The notes under the pieces are model-generated. The model worked only from the letters and a program-made list of their open reading frames with translations. It searched no databases and had not been told where the DNA came from. Source: Candidatus Micrarchaeia archaeon (GTDB lineage Archaea; Micrarchaeota; Micrarchaeia; Anstonellales; Bilamarchaeaceae). Taken from it: 9,580 nt of DNA. The stretch is taken from positions 1-9,580 of the forward strand of contig JBAZLI010000033.1 in NCBI GenBank assembly GCA_041650355.1. The letters run 5' to 3'. Position numbers and translations under genes: made by a program. Shown here in pieces: positions 1 through 7,423 of this stretch. Position 1 is the stretch's first letter; each line of letters begins with the position of its first letter.

Positions 1-233
1 AGCGCGAGTGGTTCAGGAAAACAGAGCTTAAACTTAGGGCGGGAATTGAGAGTGGGATTGCGGTCGTGCTGCCTGCGAAATGCACGAGGAGGCTGGGGAA
101 GGATGTTCTTGTTGCGCCGGGAAACGAGGAAAAGGGAGTAGTTGTGAAAAAGCTGGCCAAGCTGCTCGGGGCGCACCCCGACGAAATCCAGAATCTGCTC
201 CCTAGCGGGCGAGCGAAACTGGTGAAATTGTAA
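1..233 (+). CDS. C-terminal fragment, probable NFACT-R domain of an archaeal RqcH/Rqc2-like protein
   Basis: This open frame enters from the left edge (codons in phase from base 3) and stops at TAA 231-233, giving about 76 residues. The end reads as charged alternating strand and helix, with a PGNEEKG segment, a KKLAKLLG helix and a closing NLLPSGRAKLVKL. By eye this matches the tail of the NFACT-R (DUF814) domain of archaeal Rqc2/RqcH-like proteins: a PGD/PGN turn, an AKKIAKLLG-type helix, DEI and a final LPPGxxxIV. Family members work on stalled large ribosomal subunits. The domain call comes only from this tail, so an unrelated basic protein remains possible. The stop codon lies inside the first copy of the 16-bp palindrome (229-244). 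No terminator is evident between this gene and purL. Confidence 0.45.
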   Translation, partial: REWFRKTELKLRAGIESGIAVVLPAKCTRRLGKDVLVAPGNEEKGVVVKKLAKLLGAHPDEIQNLLPSGRAKLVKL

Positions 234-244
234 CTATGGTTACA
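229..244. promoter_or_regulatory. 16-bp palindrome, copy 1, upstream of purL promoter
   Basis: TGTAACTATGGTTACA has arms TGTAAC/GTTACA that are perfect inverted repeats around a TATG centre. It differs by one central base from the two exact copies at 7503-7518 and 7911-7926. It overlaps the stop codon of the upstream gene and ends 33 bp before the TATA box of purL. That position, upstream of the TATA box, fits an activator site or distal operator. Its function is inferred. Confidence 0.6.
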
Positions 245-277
245 TACTGCGCGCGCAACCCTGCTAAACCCAATCAA

Positions 278-312
278 TATAAATATTAGATTTTAATCCT
301 TATCCAGGGGGT
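278..312 (+). promoter_or_regulatory. TATA promoter and Shine-Dalgarno of the purSL-purQ operon
   Basis: TATAAATA at 278-285 is a good archaeal TATA box. A start site about 25 bp downstream would fall near 305-310, giving a very short leader. A G-rich ribosome-binding stretch, GGGGGT at 307-312, lies 8 bases before the ATG at 321. The TATA box and G-run are seen directly; the transcription start is inferred from usual archaeal spacing. Confidence 0.6.
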
Positions 313-320
313 AGAGCGCA

Positions 321-3215
321 ATGGCCAGACGCATAGAGGTAAAACTCAGGGACGGTGTGAAAGACCCGAGAGCCGAAGGCCTGGCCGAGATTCTCAGGAA
401 GGAGTTCAATATCCGGGCCAGCGTTGATGTGATGGAGTGCTACAGCATAGATGCTGAGCTTGACGAAAAAGAGATGGGCTTCCTGGGCTCGGAAGTTTTC
501 GCTGACAGGGTGATGCAGGAATTCTCGTTCACGGCTCCTTTTTTCCCAGAACGCTGGAGGATCGAGGTCGGGTACATGCCCGGAGTTACCGATAATGTCG
601 GAAAAACCGCGAAGGACGCGGTTCTCGACGCGCTGGGAAAACACGCCGAAGTTTACTCGAGCGTGGTTTACGCGATAGGCGGGGAGCTCGAAACAGAAAT
701 ATGCGAGGCGTTCGGGAAGCGCATGGCAAATGAGCTGGTGCAGCAGATAATCGTGCGCCAGCCAGGGGATACACTCGAACCGTACCTCCCCAAGGTCGCA
801 CTCAGGTTGGAGGTGAGCGTGGAAAGGATAAAGCTTCCTAAGGACGAGGAACAGCTCGCGCAGCTTTCAAGGAAAAGGCTCCTGGCACTCAGCGTGCCGG
901 AAATGAAGGCAGCTAGGGAATATTTTTCCAGGAAGGGCGTGCTTTCCGAAAGGAAGAAGCTGGAGCTCGGGGAAGAAGCAACTGACGTGGAGCTGGAAGT
1001 TATTGCGCAGACTTGGAGCGAGCACTGCAAGCACAAGATTTTCAATGCCGAAATCGCGTACAGCGAGAATGGCGACAGCTACAATATTGATTCGCTGTTC
1101 AAGACGTTCATAAAGGGGGCCACGGAGGCAGTGAAAAAGCCGTACGTGGTTTCTGCGTTCAAGGACAACGGCGGGATAATCAAATTCGACCCGAAAAACG
1201 ATATTGCAGTAAAAGTGGAGACGCACAACGCGCCCTCTGCGCTCGACCCGTACGGCGGCGCGCTCACAGGTATATTGGGCGTGAACAGGGACATAATGGG
1301 GTGCGGCATGGGCGCCTTTCCCATAGCGAACCTGGACGTGCTGTGCTTCGGGCCGCTGGAGGGCAAGGGCGTGGAAGGCGTGCTGCCCCCGCGCAGAATC
1401 TACGAGGGCGTGGTGGAGGGAATCAAGGACGGAGGAAACAAGAGCGGGATACCCACCGTGAACGGCTCTTTCGTCTTCGAATCCTGCTTCTCGGCCAGGC
1501 CGGTGATATACTGCGGGACTGCGGGCATACTGCCAAGCGAGATAAACGGGCGGAAAACCTCGGAAAAGAAGGTGGAGCCAGGCTACTTGGCCATCATGGT
1601 TGGCGGACGCGTGGGCAAGGACGGAATACACGGGGCTACATTTTCATCACAACAGATAGACGCCAGCACTCCGACCAGCGTGGTGCAGATAGGGGATCCG
1701 ATAACCCAGAGAAAGGTGCTTGATTTCATAATAGAGGCGCGGGACGCGCTGCTTTACGAGGCTATAACAGACAACGGCGCCGGAGGCCTTTCCTCCAGCA
1801 TCGGGGAGATGGCCGAGCAGTGCAACGGCTGCGAGATATGGCTTGAGGCCGTTCCGCTCAAATATCCTGGACTCCAGCCATGGGAGATACTGGTTTCCGA
1901 GAGCCAGGAGCGCATGACGCTCGCGGCGAAGAAGGAGAACTTGGAGGCTTTGGAGGAGATTGCGAGGAAGCATGAGGTTGAACTCACTGTGGTGGGGAAA
2001 TTCACCGGCAGCGGGAAAATGCATGCACTTTACGAGGGCAAGACGGTTGCATACCTGGATTTGGAGTTCCTGCACAAGCCGCAGAGGATGAAGCTGTCTG
2101 CGAAGTGGCAGAGGAAACGCTTCGTGGAGCCCAAGGTGGACGCTTCGGACCTTGGAGAAGTGCTCAAACAGCTACTTGGAATGCCGAACATCGCCTCGAA
2201 GGAGCACACGATACGGAGGTATGACCACGAAGTGCAGGGCAAGAGCGTGATTAAGCCCCTGATGGGGAACAACGCGCCCTGCGACGCGGCCGTGCTGCGG
2301 CCGGTTTTCGAAAGCTGGGAAGGGCTGGTGATAGCGCACGGGATATGCCCGAAATACGTGCAGGACAGCCATGACATGGCCATGCTGGCTTTTGATGAAG
2401 CCGTGAGGAACGCGCTCGCAGTTGGCGCGAGGTTCAATTACCTTGCCGCGCTGGACAACTTCTCCTGGCCAGACCCGGTGCAGAGCGAGAAAACGCAGGA
2501 CGGGGAATACAAGCTGGCCCAACTGGTGCGTGCATGTATGGGGCTATACGACTGCGCGACCGAGTACGGTATCCCGCTCGTGTCAGGGAAAGACAGCATG
2601 AAGAACGATTATTACGGCAAGGACGGAAAATACTCCATTCAGCCCACTCTATTGGTCACGGTGCTCGGCAAAATCGGAGATGTAAGGGGGGCGGTGAGCA
2701 GCGAGTTCAAGGTGGAAGGGGATTACGTGTACGTGCTTGGCAGCACCAAGGAGGAGATGGGTGGAAGTGAGTTCGCCAGGCTGTTCGGAGGGATTGGGAA
2801 TGACAACCCGAAGGTGGATACCGATGAGACGGTTCCGCTCTACAGGGCGTTCTCAAATGCCTGCGAAAGCAGGCTGGTGCGCTCAGCCCATGATGTTTCA
2901 GACGGCGGGCTGGGCGTTGCGCTTGCAGAGTGCAGTTTCCCGAGCGGAATGGGCGTGGAGCTGGATTTGGGCAAGGTGCCTGCCAGGACCCAGAACGAGT
3001 ATGCGGTGCTGTTTTCGGAAAGCGCGGGCAGGTTCGTGGTGAGCGTGGCTCAGAAGGACGCGGAAAAATTCGAGAAGATGCTGCATGGGGCAGTTTGTGC
3101 GCGCGTGGGGAGGGTGCGCGGGGACCGCAGGCTGGTGGTCAGGAAAGGCGAGACGATAATCATAAACGAGGACATAGCCGACCTTAGGGCAATATGGAAC
3201 GGTGTTAGAATATGA
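321..3215 (+). CDS. purL: Phosphoribosylformylglycinamidine synthase, PurS-PurL fusion (PurSL)
   Basis: This is the synthetase part of FGAM synthase, which converts FGAR, glutamine and ATP to FGAM in purine synthesis; glutamine-derived ammonia comes from PurQ. The 964 residues exceed the roughly 700-800 of stand-alone PurL. Residues 3-75 (RRIEVKLRDGVKDPRAEGLA onward) look like PurS. Residues 79-160 look like a second PurS-like unit, as in the N-terminal domain of large PurL proteins. PurL motifs follow: TWSEHCKHK 231-239, KVETHNAP 298-305 with DPYGGA 309-314, ITDNGAGGLSSSIGEM 482-497, SESQERM 526-532, YDHEVQG 634-640, VSGKDSMKND 754-763 and AHDVSDGGLG 856-865. The ATG at 321 has a G-rich ribosome-binding site. 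The stop overlaps the purQ start (ATGA), suggesting translational coupling. PurSL plus PurQ (964 + 261 residues) is about the size of the single-chain clade II enzymes with fused glutaminase, so this looks like a split form of that type. Confidence 0.95.
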   Translation: MARRIEVKLRDGVKDPRAEGLAEILRKEFNIRASVDVMECYSIDAELDEKEMGFLGSEVFADRVMQEFSFTAPFFPERWRIEVGYMPGVTDNVGKTAKDAVLDALGKHAEVYSSVVYAIGGELETEICEAFGKRMANELVQQIIVRQPGDTLEPYLPKVALRLEVSVERIKLPKDEEQLAQLSRKRLLALSVPEMKAAREYFSRKGVLSERKKLELGEEATDVELEVIAQTWSEHCKHKIFNAEIAYSENGDSYNIDSLFKTFIKGATEAVKKPYVVSAFKDNGGIIKFDPKNDIAVKVETHNAPSALDPYGGALTGILGVNRDIMGCGMGAFPIANLDVLCFGPLEGKGVEGVLPPRRIYEGVVEGIKDGGNKSGIPTVNGSFVFESCFSARPVIYCGTAGILPSEINGRKTSEKKVEPGYLAIMVGGRVGKDGIHGATFSSQQIDASTPTSVVQIGDPITQRKVLDFIIEARDALLYEAITDNGAGGLSSSIGEMAEQCNGCEIWLEAVPLKYPGLQPWEILVSESQERMTLAAKKENLEALEEIARKHEVELTVVGKFTGSGKMHALYEGKTVAYLDLEFLHKPQRMKLSAKWQRKRFVEPKVDASDLGEVLKQLLGMPNIASKEHTIRRYDHEVQGKSVIKPLMGNNAPCDAAVLRPVFESWEGLVIAHGICPKYVQDSHDMAMLAFDEAVRNALAVGARFNYLAALDNFSWPDPVQSEKTQDGEYKLAQLVRACMGLYDCATEYGIPLVSGKDSMKNDYYGKDGKYSIQPTLLVTVLGKIGDVRGAVSSEFKVEGDYVYVLGSTKEEMGGSEFARLFGGIGNDNPKVDTDETVPLYRAFSNACESRLVRSAHDVSDGGLGVALAECSFPSGMGVELDLGKVPARTQNEYAVLFSESAGRFVVSVAQKDAEKFEKMLHGAVCARVGRVRGDRRLVVRKGETIIINEDIADLRAIWNGVRI

Positions 3216-3997
3216 ACAAAAGGCGCGCCATGGTGCTTTGCGGGTACGGGATAAACTGCGATTACGAAACAGAGTATGTTTTGAAAGCCAGCGGCTTCGA
3301 GGCCAGGCGCGTGCACGTGCATGAACTCGTGGAGCGGCCTACGATGCTCCAGGATTTCGACCTGATGGCGCTGCCAGGGGGTTTTTCCTACGGGGACGAT
3401 CTCGGAAGCGGCAGGGTGCTCGCGAACAAGATGAAATTCAGGCTGCGAAACGAGCTCGAGGCGTTCGTGGCGCAGGGCAAACTGGTCATTGGGATATGCA
3501 ACGGATTCCAGATGATAGCCAAGATGGGCCTGCTCCCGTACAACAAATTCGTGCAGGAAACTACCGTCGGCCCGAACGCGTCGGGCAAATTCGAGGACAG
3601 GTGGGTTTACCTGAAGGCAAATCAAAAATCACAGTGCGTTTTCACCAAGGGCATTTCCGGGCTCATGCTGCCAGTCAGGCATGGTGAAGGCAACTTCATG
3701 GCAGACCAGGAGACGCTCAGAGACTTGAAAGCCAAAGAGATGATTGCGCTCCAATACGTGAACGAAGCTGGGGAGCTTGCAGGCTATCCGTACAACCCGA
3801 ACGGGGCGGCGCTCAATATAGCCGGAATATGCAATGAACAGGGCAACGTGCTGGGCATGATGCCTCATCCCGAAGCGTACAACTCCATGACCAACAACCC
3901 GTATTGGACTGAAGTGAAGGACAGGATAAAGGACTGGAAGGGGGCAGGCATGAAGATATTTGAGAATGCGGCTGCGTACCTGGATGAAAAATTCTGA
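3212..3997 (+). CDS. purQ: Phosphoribosylformylglycinamidine synthase glutaminase subunit PurQ
   Basis: This class I glutamine amidotransferase subunit of FGAM synthase hydrolyses glutamine and passes ammonia to PurSL. The 261-residue protein shows the triad: nucleophile Cys96 in LVIGICNGFQ (91-100), and His219 and Glu221 in MMPHPEAYN (216-224). Also visible are the oxyanion-side MALPGGFSYGDD (52-63) and the RHGEGNF motif (156-162) typical of PurQ. It is longer than the roughly 225-residue bacterial PurQ, and its C-terminal half resembles the glutaminase domain of single-chain FGAM synthases. The ATG at 3212 overlaps the purSL stop by 4 bases. GGTG at 3201-3204 provides a ribosome-binding site about 7 bases upstream. 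The tight overlap suits equal production of the two partners. Confidence 0.95.
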   Translation: MNKRRAMVLCGYGINCDYETEYVLKASGFEARRVHVHELVERPTMLQDFDLMALPGGFSYGDDLGSGRVLANKMKFRLRNELEAFVAQGKLVIGICNGFQMIAKMGLLPYNKFVQETTVGPNASGKFEDRWVYLKANQKSQCVFTKGISGLMLPVRHGEGNFMADQETLRDLKAKEMIALQYVNEAGELAGYPYNPNGAALNIAGICNEQGNVLGMMPHPEAYNSMTNNPYWTEVKDRIKDWKGAGMKIFENAAAYLDEKF

Positions 3998-3998
3998 G

Positions 3999-4010
3999 TT
4001 TTTGTTTTCT
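3999..4010 (+). terminator. T-rich terminator-like tract after purQ
   Basis: TTTTTGTTTTCT begins two bases after the purQ stop codon. Archaeal RNA polymerase commonly terminates at T-rich tracts on the non-template strand without a hairpin. A separate TATA box before purF supports termination, at least partial, here. Confidence 0.5.
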
Positions 4011-4070
4011 GGTTCCAGCGCCGAACGGCTTTCGTTCCCATCCTCTTGCTGCAGGACGAGATGGATTTGG

Positions 4071-4080
4071 TTTAAATATT
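4071..4080 (+). promoter_or_regulatory. TATA promoter for purF-pheT
   Basis: TTTAAATATT stands out in an otherwise GC-richer 150-base gap between purQ and purF. The expected start site, about 25 bp downstream, falls near 4100. That is 9 bases before the ATG at 4109 and about 50 before the ATG at 4151. No copy of the 16-bp palindrome is seen here, unlike purL. Confidence 0.5.
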
Positions 4081-4150
4081 TAGCTGACGAAGGAACTGTT
4101 GCAAATTCATGGAATTCAAAGCCAGCATTTTGTACCTAGCGGGAGAGAGC

Positions 4151-5527
4151 ATGGATGGGGAAAAACACGAGGAATGCGGGGTAATCGGGATTTGCTCCAA
4201 AAAAGGCGGGCCAGTGGCACCCCTGCTCTACCGGGCTATGGTGGCACTCCAGCACCGGGGCCAGGACGCGGCCGGCTTCGCAGTTTACAATGACGGCAGA
4301 TACGAGACCAGGCGTGGGTTGGGGCTCGTGTGTGACATATTCAGCGGGGAGGACCAGCGGGTTGAAGGGGGCGTTGGGATAGCGCACACGCGGTACCCGA
4401 CCACAGGCAGGTGCCTTCTCAGCGACGTCCAACCATCTTCAGGAGACAAGATGGTGGTATCGCACAACGGCCACATATCCAATTATTGGGAATTAAGGGA
4501 GGAACTCGAAGGAAAGGGAGTGAAACTTTCGAGCCAAGTGGATTCTGAAGTCATACTCTATTTGCTGCAGGAGAAAATTGGAGAGGGGCTGGAAGCCGCG
4601 GCCACCCACGCCATGAAGAAGCTGGATGGGGCGTATTCCGTGGCTGGCATGCATCAGGGCAAACTATTTGCATTCAGGGACAAGCACGCGATAAGGCCGC
4701 TGGTCTATGGGGAAAACGAGGACACGTTCTGCGTGTGCTCGGAAAGCTGCGCACTTGATATAAACAACCTGCCGTACAGCGGCGAAATCGCAGGTGGAGA
4801 GCTCGTGGTAATCGAGGGCGGCCGGATGACGAGAAAGCGGCTGCTCGAGGGAGCGCCGCATCATTGCATGTTCGAGTACGTTTATTTCGCGAGGCCGGAT
4901 TCCATAATTAACGGGAAATGGGTGTTTGAAGTGCGCAAGCGGCTGGGCGAGGAGCTGGCAGTGGAGCATCCGGTAAATGCCGACCTGGTGGTTCCGGTTC
5001 CTGATACCTCAAGAACCGCGGCGCAGTCTTTTTCCGAAAAGACAGGGATACGGTTCGAGGAAGGGTTGATAAAGAACAGGTACATTGGAAGGACGTTCAT
5101 AATGCCAAACCAGGATGCGAGGAGCAACGCGGTGAAGCTCAAATTGAACCCGGTGAGGGGCATCCTGGAAGGCAAGCGGGTGGTGCTGATAGACGACAGC
5201 ATTGTGAGGGGAACCACGCTTAAAGAGATCGTGGGGATTGTAAGGGGCGCCGGGGCCAGGGAGGTCCATCTGAGGATAACTTCGCCGCCGATAAAGGCGC
5301 CGTGCTTCTACGGCGTTGACATGTCCACATACACAGAACTCATAGCCAACAGGAAAAGCGTTGAGGAAACCAGGAAGTTCCTGGGTGCAGACAGTCTAGG
5401 GTATTTGTCCTTAGGTGGCTTGAACCGGGCGATAGGGCTTCCTGTTTGCACCGGGTGCCTCGACGAGCAGTACCCCACAGCATACGCCAAAAAACGGGCA
5501 ATTGAAGCTAAGGAAAAAACAGGATGA
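4151..5527 (+). CDS. purF: Amidophosphoribosyltransferase (glutamine PRPP amidotransferase)
   Basis: PurF catalyses the first committed step of purine synthesis, making phosphoribosylamine from PRPP and glutamine. From this start it has 458 residues. The N-terminal Ntn-hydrolase glutaminase begins at catalytic Cys9 (HEECGVIGI), exposed after removal of a short propeptide. Residues such as HTRYPTTG and SHNGHISNYWELR belong to the glutaminase domain. The PRPP loop is VVLIDDSIVRGTT (344-356). Cysteines at 239 (CMFEYVYFARPDS), 385 (PPIKAPCFYG) and 433/436 (VCTGC) match the four ligands of the [4Fe-4S] cluster in Bacillus-type PurF, so this is the cluster-bearing class. This start was chosen because GGGAGAG (4141-4147) precedes it and the propeptide length is normal. 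An in-frame ATG at 4109 would add 14 unconserved residues and sits close to the predicted transcription start, so it cannot be excluded. pheT follows after 4 bases. Confidence 0.94.
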   Translation: MDGEKHEECGVIGICSKKGGPVAPLLYRAMVALQHRGQDAAGFAVYNDGRYETRRGLGLVCDIFSGEDQRVEGGVGIAHTRYPTTGRCLLSDVQPSSGDKMVVSHNGHISNYWELREELEGKGVKLSSQVDSEVILYLLQEKIGEGLEAAATHAMKKLDGAYSVAGMHQGKLFAFRDKHAIRPLVYGENEDTFCVCSESCALDINNLPYSGEIAGGELVVIEGGRMTRKRLLEGAPHHCMFEYVYFARPDSIINGKWVFEVRKRLGEELAVEHPVNADLVVPVPDTSRTAAQSFSEKTGIRFEEGLIKNRYIGRTFIMPNQDARSNAVKLKLNPVRGILEGKRVVLIDDSIVRGTTLKEIVGIVRGAGAREVHLRITSPPIKAPCFYGVDMSTYTELIANRKSVEETRKFLGADSLGYLSLGGLNRAIGLPVCTGCLDEQYPTAYAKKRAIEAKEKTG

Positions 5528-5531
5528 TTTC

Positions 5532-7115
5532 ATGGCAGTGGTTACTGTCTCCATATTTGAATTGAAGAAACTGGCGGGCCTGGAAAAGGACCGCGCAGTG
5601 GAACAGCTGAGCGACATAGGCATGCCTATAGATGGGGAAGCAGGAGACGACCTTTTTGTTGAAGTGACCCCCAACAGGCCGGACCTTTTTTCGATTGAGG
5701 GGATTGCACGGGTCTTGAACGCCCTGAACGGTCGGTCAGTAAGGAATTACTCGGCCAAAAAATCAGATTTCAAACTGGTTGTGGACCGCTCGGTGGGCGC
5801 GCAGCGCCCCTACATAGTGTCAGCAGTCCTGAAAAACGTCAATATGAACGAGAGCGTGCTCAAATCCATGATGCAGCTCCAGGAGAAGCTCCACGAGACG
5901 GTGGGGCGCAAACGGAGGAAGGTTGCGATAGGAATTCATAATGCTGATGAGGTGGTTTTTCCGCTCACGTACAAATTCGTCAAAAACGAATCCTTCGTCC
6001 CGCTTGATTTTTCTGAAGAGATGGACGTCGAGCAGATACTCGCGAGGCATCCGAGAGGGAAGGCTTATGCGCATCTGGTCGGCCCGCATTACCCGGTGCT
6101 GTGCGACCAGAAAGGAGTGATTTCGTTTCCACCTATCATAAACAGCGAGCGCACACGGGTCACGGAGAACACGAAGAATTTGGTGCTTGACGTGACCGGA
6201 ACCCACCTGGAAACGCTGGATAGGGTTTTGAATATCCTGGTGTGTGCGCTTGCGGACCGAGGTGGGGAAATATATGGAGTTTCCTCCGGCCGCAGGAGTT
6301 ACCCGAATCTTGAATGGGGCAGGATGCCAATCAAGCTCAAGGAAATCAGTAAATTGTTGGGGGAAAATTTCCAAAAAACCAAGGTTTTAGACTGTCTTTC
6401 GAGGATGGGGTGGATGGTAGATGGGAGTGGGAAACTGCTCGTCCCGCCTTACAGAACCGACGTCAATAGTTACGTGGATGCCGCGGAGGATGTCGCGATT
6501 GCTTATGGATATGACAGGCTCGCGCCCACGCTTCCGGATTTTTTCTCTATAGGAAAGGCCCGCAGAGCTGATGATGACGTGAAAGATGTGATGGTGGGAG
6601 CTGGGTTTGTAGAGGTGGTGAATTATGCGCTCGCCAACTACAAAAAGATGGAAGATGTTGGTGGGGGGAAGCCACTCAAGATAATAAACCCAAAAACAGA
6701 GGAATTCACTCTGCTCAGGACCACGTTGGCTGGCTCGTTGTTGGAGAATATCGCGTTGAACGCAAATCAGGAGCATCCGGTGAAGATATTCGAAATGGGG
6801 CGCGTTTTTGCACCTGGTAAGAGCATGGAGGAAACGAGGCTTGGGTTCGCCGTCTGCTCTGAAAGCGTGGATTTCTCGCTGATACGTGGGGTTTTGCAGA
6901 GTGTGATGTGGGCCAAGAATGCAGAATTCGAGCTCAAGCAGGAAGATTCATTTGGTTTGTTTATACACCATCGGGGTGCAGGCATTTATTATAAAAATAA
7001 GAAAATCGGGATTATGGGTGAAGTTGCTCCGGAAACGCTTGAGAAATCAGGAATAAGTTTCCCAGTTGGTTTTTGCGAATTGGACCTGGGCGCATTCACA
7101 TACACCCCAGAATAG
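5532..7115 (+). CDS. pheT: Phenylalanyl-tRNA synthetase beta subunit
   Basis: PheT pairs with PheS as an alpha2-beta2 enzyme that charges tRNA-Phe. The 527-residue protein is of the short archaeal/eukaryotic beta type, without the bacterial N-terminal tRNA-binding EMAP-like domain. It starts MAVVTVS, as archaeal PheT typically does. VEVTPNRPDLFSIEGIARVL (43-62) follows. A B3/B4-type editing domain spans roughly 85-225, containing PPIINSERTRVTENTKNL. A B5-type domain around 260-335 ends in EDVAIAYGYDRLAPTLP, and a synthetase-like core runs from about 345 with TLLRTTLAGSLLENIALN and FEMGRVF. The ATG at 5532 is preferred over the in-frame ATG at 5502 because it restores the family N-terminus and has AGGA (5521-5524) upstream. 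That site overlaps the end of purF, so the genes are probably cotranscribed and translationally coupled. pheS is not in this window. Confidence 0.93.
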   Translation: MAVVTVSIFELKKLAGLEKDRAVEQLSDIGMPIDGEAGDDLFVEVTPNRPDLFSIEGIARVLNALNGRSVRNYSAKKSDFKLVVDRSVGAQRPYIVSAVLKNVNMNESVLKSMMQLQEKLHETVGRKRRKVAIGIHNADEVVFPLTYKFVKNESFVPLDFSEEMDVEQILARHPRGKAYAHLVGPHYPVLCDQKGVISFPPIINSERTRVTENTKNLVLDVTGTHLETLDRVLNILVCALADRGGEIYGVSSGRRSYPNLEWGRMPIKLKEISKLLGENFQKTKVLDCLSRMGWMVDGSGKLLVPPYRTDVNSYVDAAEDVAIAYGYDRLAPTLPDFFSIGKARRADDDVKDVMVGAGFVEVVNYALANYKKMEDVGGGKPLKIINPKTEEFTLLRTTLAGSLLENIALNANQEHPVKIFEMGRVFAPGKSMEETRLGFAVCSESVDFSLIRGVLQSVMWAKNAEFELKQEDSFGLFIHHRGAGIYYKNKKIGIMGEVAPETLEKSGISFPVGFCELDLGAFTYTPE

Positions 7116-7186
7116 ATCAGATGGCTGGACCGACCCCCCTTAATTCCACTATTATTGGTTGTTGGTTCATATGGCCAATCAAATAC
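7116..7186. other. Convergent gap between pheT and the Cas2-like gene
   Basis: These 71 bases separate the + strand pheT stop from the - strand stop of the small gene. They hold a CCCCCC run at 7133-7138 and a weak imperfect inverted repeat around 7152-7184 (TTGG/CCAA arms with a CATATG centre). No clear T-tract terminator is seen on either strand. The sign of the G/C skew on the + strand changes near here. Confidence 0.4.
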
Positions 7187-7423
7187 CTAAAAAATTTGCT
7201 CCACGTCGTCCGTCCTTATTTTGTAAACTTCAATATTGCCCTTGAACCCAGAGAAAAAGCCATCAATAAGCTTCCCATATTTCTCGTCAACCATAAGCAC
7301 AGATTTAGTTTTAAATGAGAAATCCTTCAACCTGATTTTATTGAAGTGGTAGTAAAAAACCCTTTTCAAGCGATTGTAGTTGGATTTGTTTTTTGGTTTC
7401 AGATCATAAAAATACACAAACAT
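7187..7423 (-). CDS. Small Cas2-like (ferredoxin-fold) protein, stand-alone
   Basis: This 78-residue protein runs from ATG (complement of 7421-7423) to TAG, with AAGGGTGG (7428-7435, read on the - strand) four bases before the start. The residue pattern suggests a beta-alpha-beta-beta-alpha-beta ferredoxin-like fold: strand MFVYFYDL with Asp7 at its end, helix NYNRLKRVFYYHFNKI (15-30), strands through FSFKTKSVLMV (35-45), helix EKYGKLIDGFFSGF (47-60), strand NIEVYKI (63-69). A hydrophobic first strand ending in Y-D, a basic helix, a short S-V strand and a final I-x-V/I-Y strand are the hallmarks of Cas2 and related VapD-type nucleases. No cas1, other cas gene or repeat array is visible, so a CRISPR role is not supported. 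The gene is AT-rich and lysine-rich compared with the purine genes. It is divergent from the helicase across a shared promoter region with the palindrome. Being coding is fairly sure; the Cas2 relationship is by pattern only. Confidence 0.6.
   Translation of the reverse strand: MFVYFYDLKPKNKSNYNRLKRVFYYHFNKIRLKDFSFKTKSVLMVDEKYGKLIDGFFSGFKGNIEVYKIRTDDVEQIF

Noticed and set aside
867..1631. Long open frame (254 codons) on the - strand inside purL
   Set aside because: It is a mirror frame of a GC-rich, strongly conserved purL gene. Its product is rich in His, Arg and Ala with no recognisable motif, as expected for a shadow frame.
2534..3187. Short alternative + strand frames within the 3' half of purL
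   Set aside because: They lie in other frames of a gene with intact motifs throughout, and no frameshift is indicated.
4109..4150. Earlier start of purF giving 14 more residues
   Set aside because: The extra residues are not family-like and the ribosome-binding site is poor; the ATG at 4151 has GGGAGAG upstream and a normal propeptide. Kept only as an alternative.
7152..7184. Imperfect inverted repeat that could be a dif-like recombination site near the skew switch
   Set aside because: Only about 6 of 11 arm positions pair when set out as 11-6-11, and I could not match it to an archaeal XerA site. Too weak to call.
7187..7423. Part of a CRISPR-Cas adaptation module
   Set aside because: No cas1, cas4, effector gene or direct-repeat array is present in the window; only a Cas2-like fold pattern is seen.
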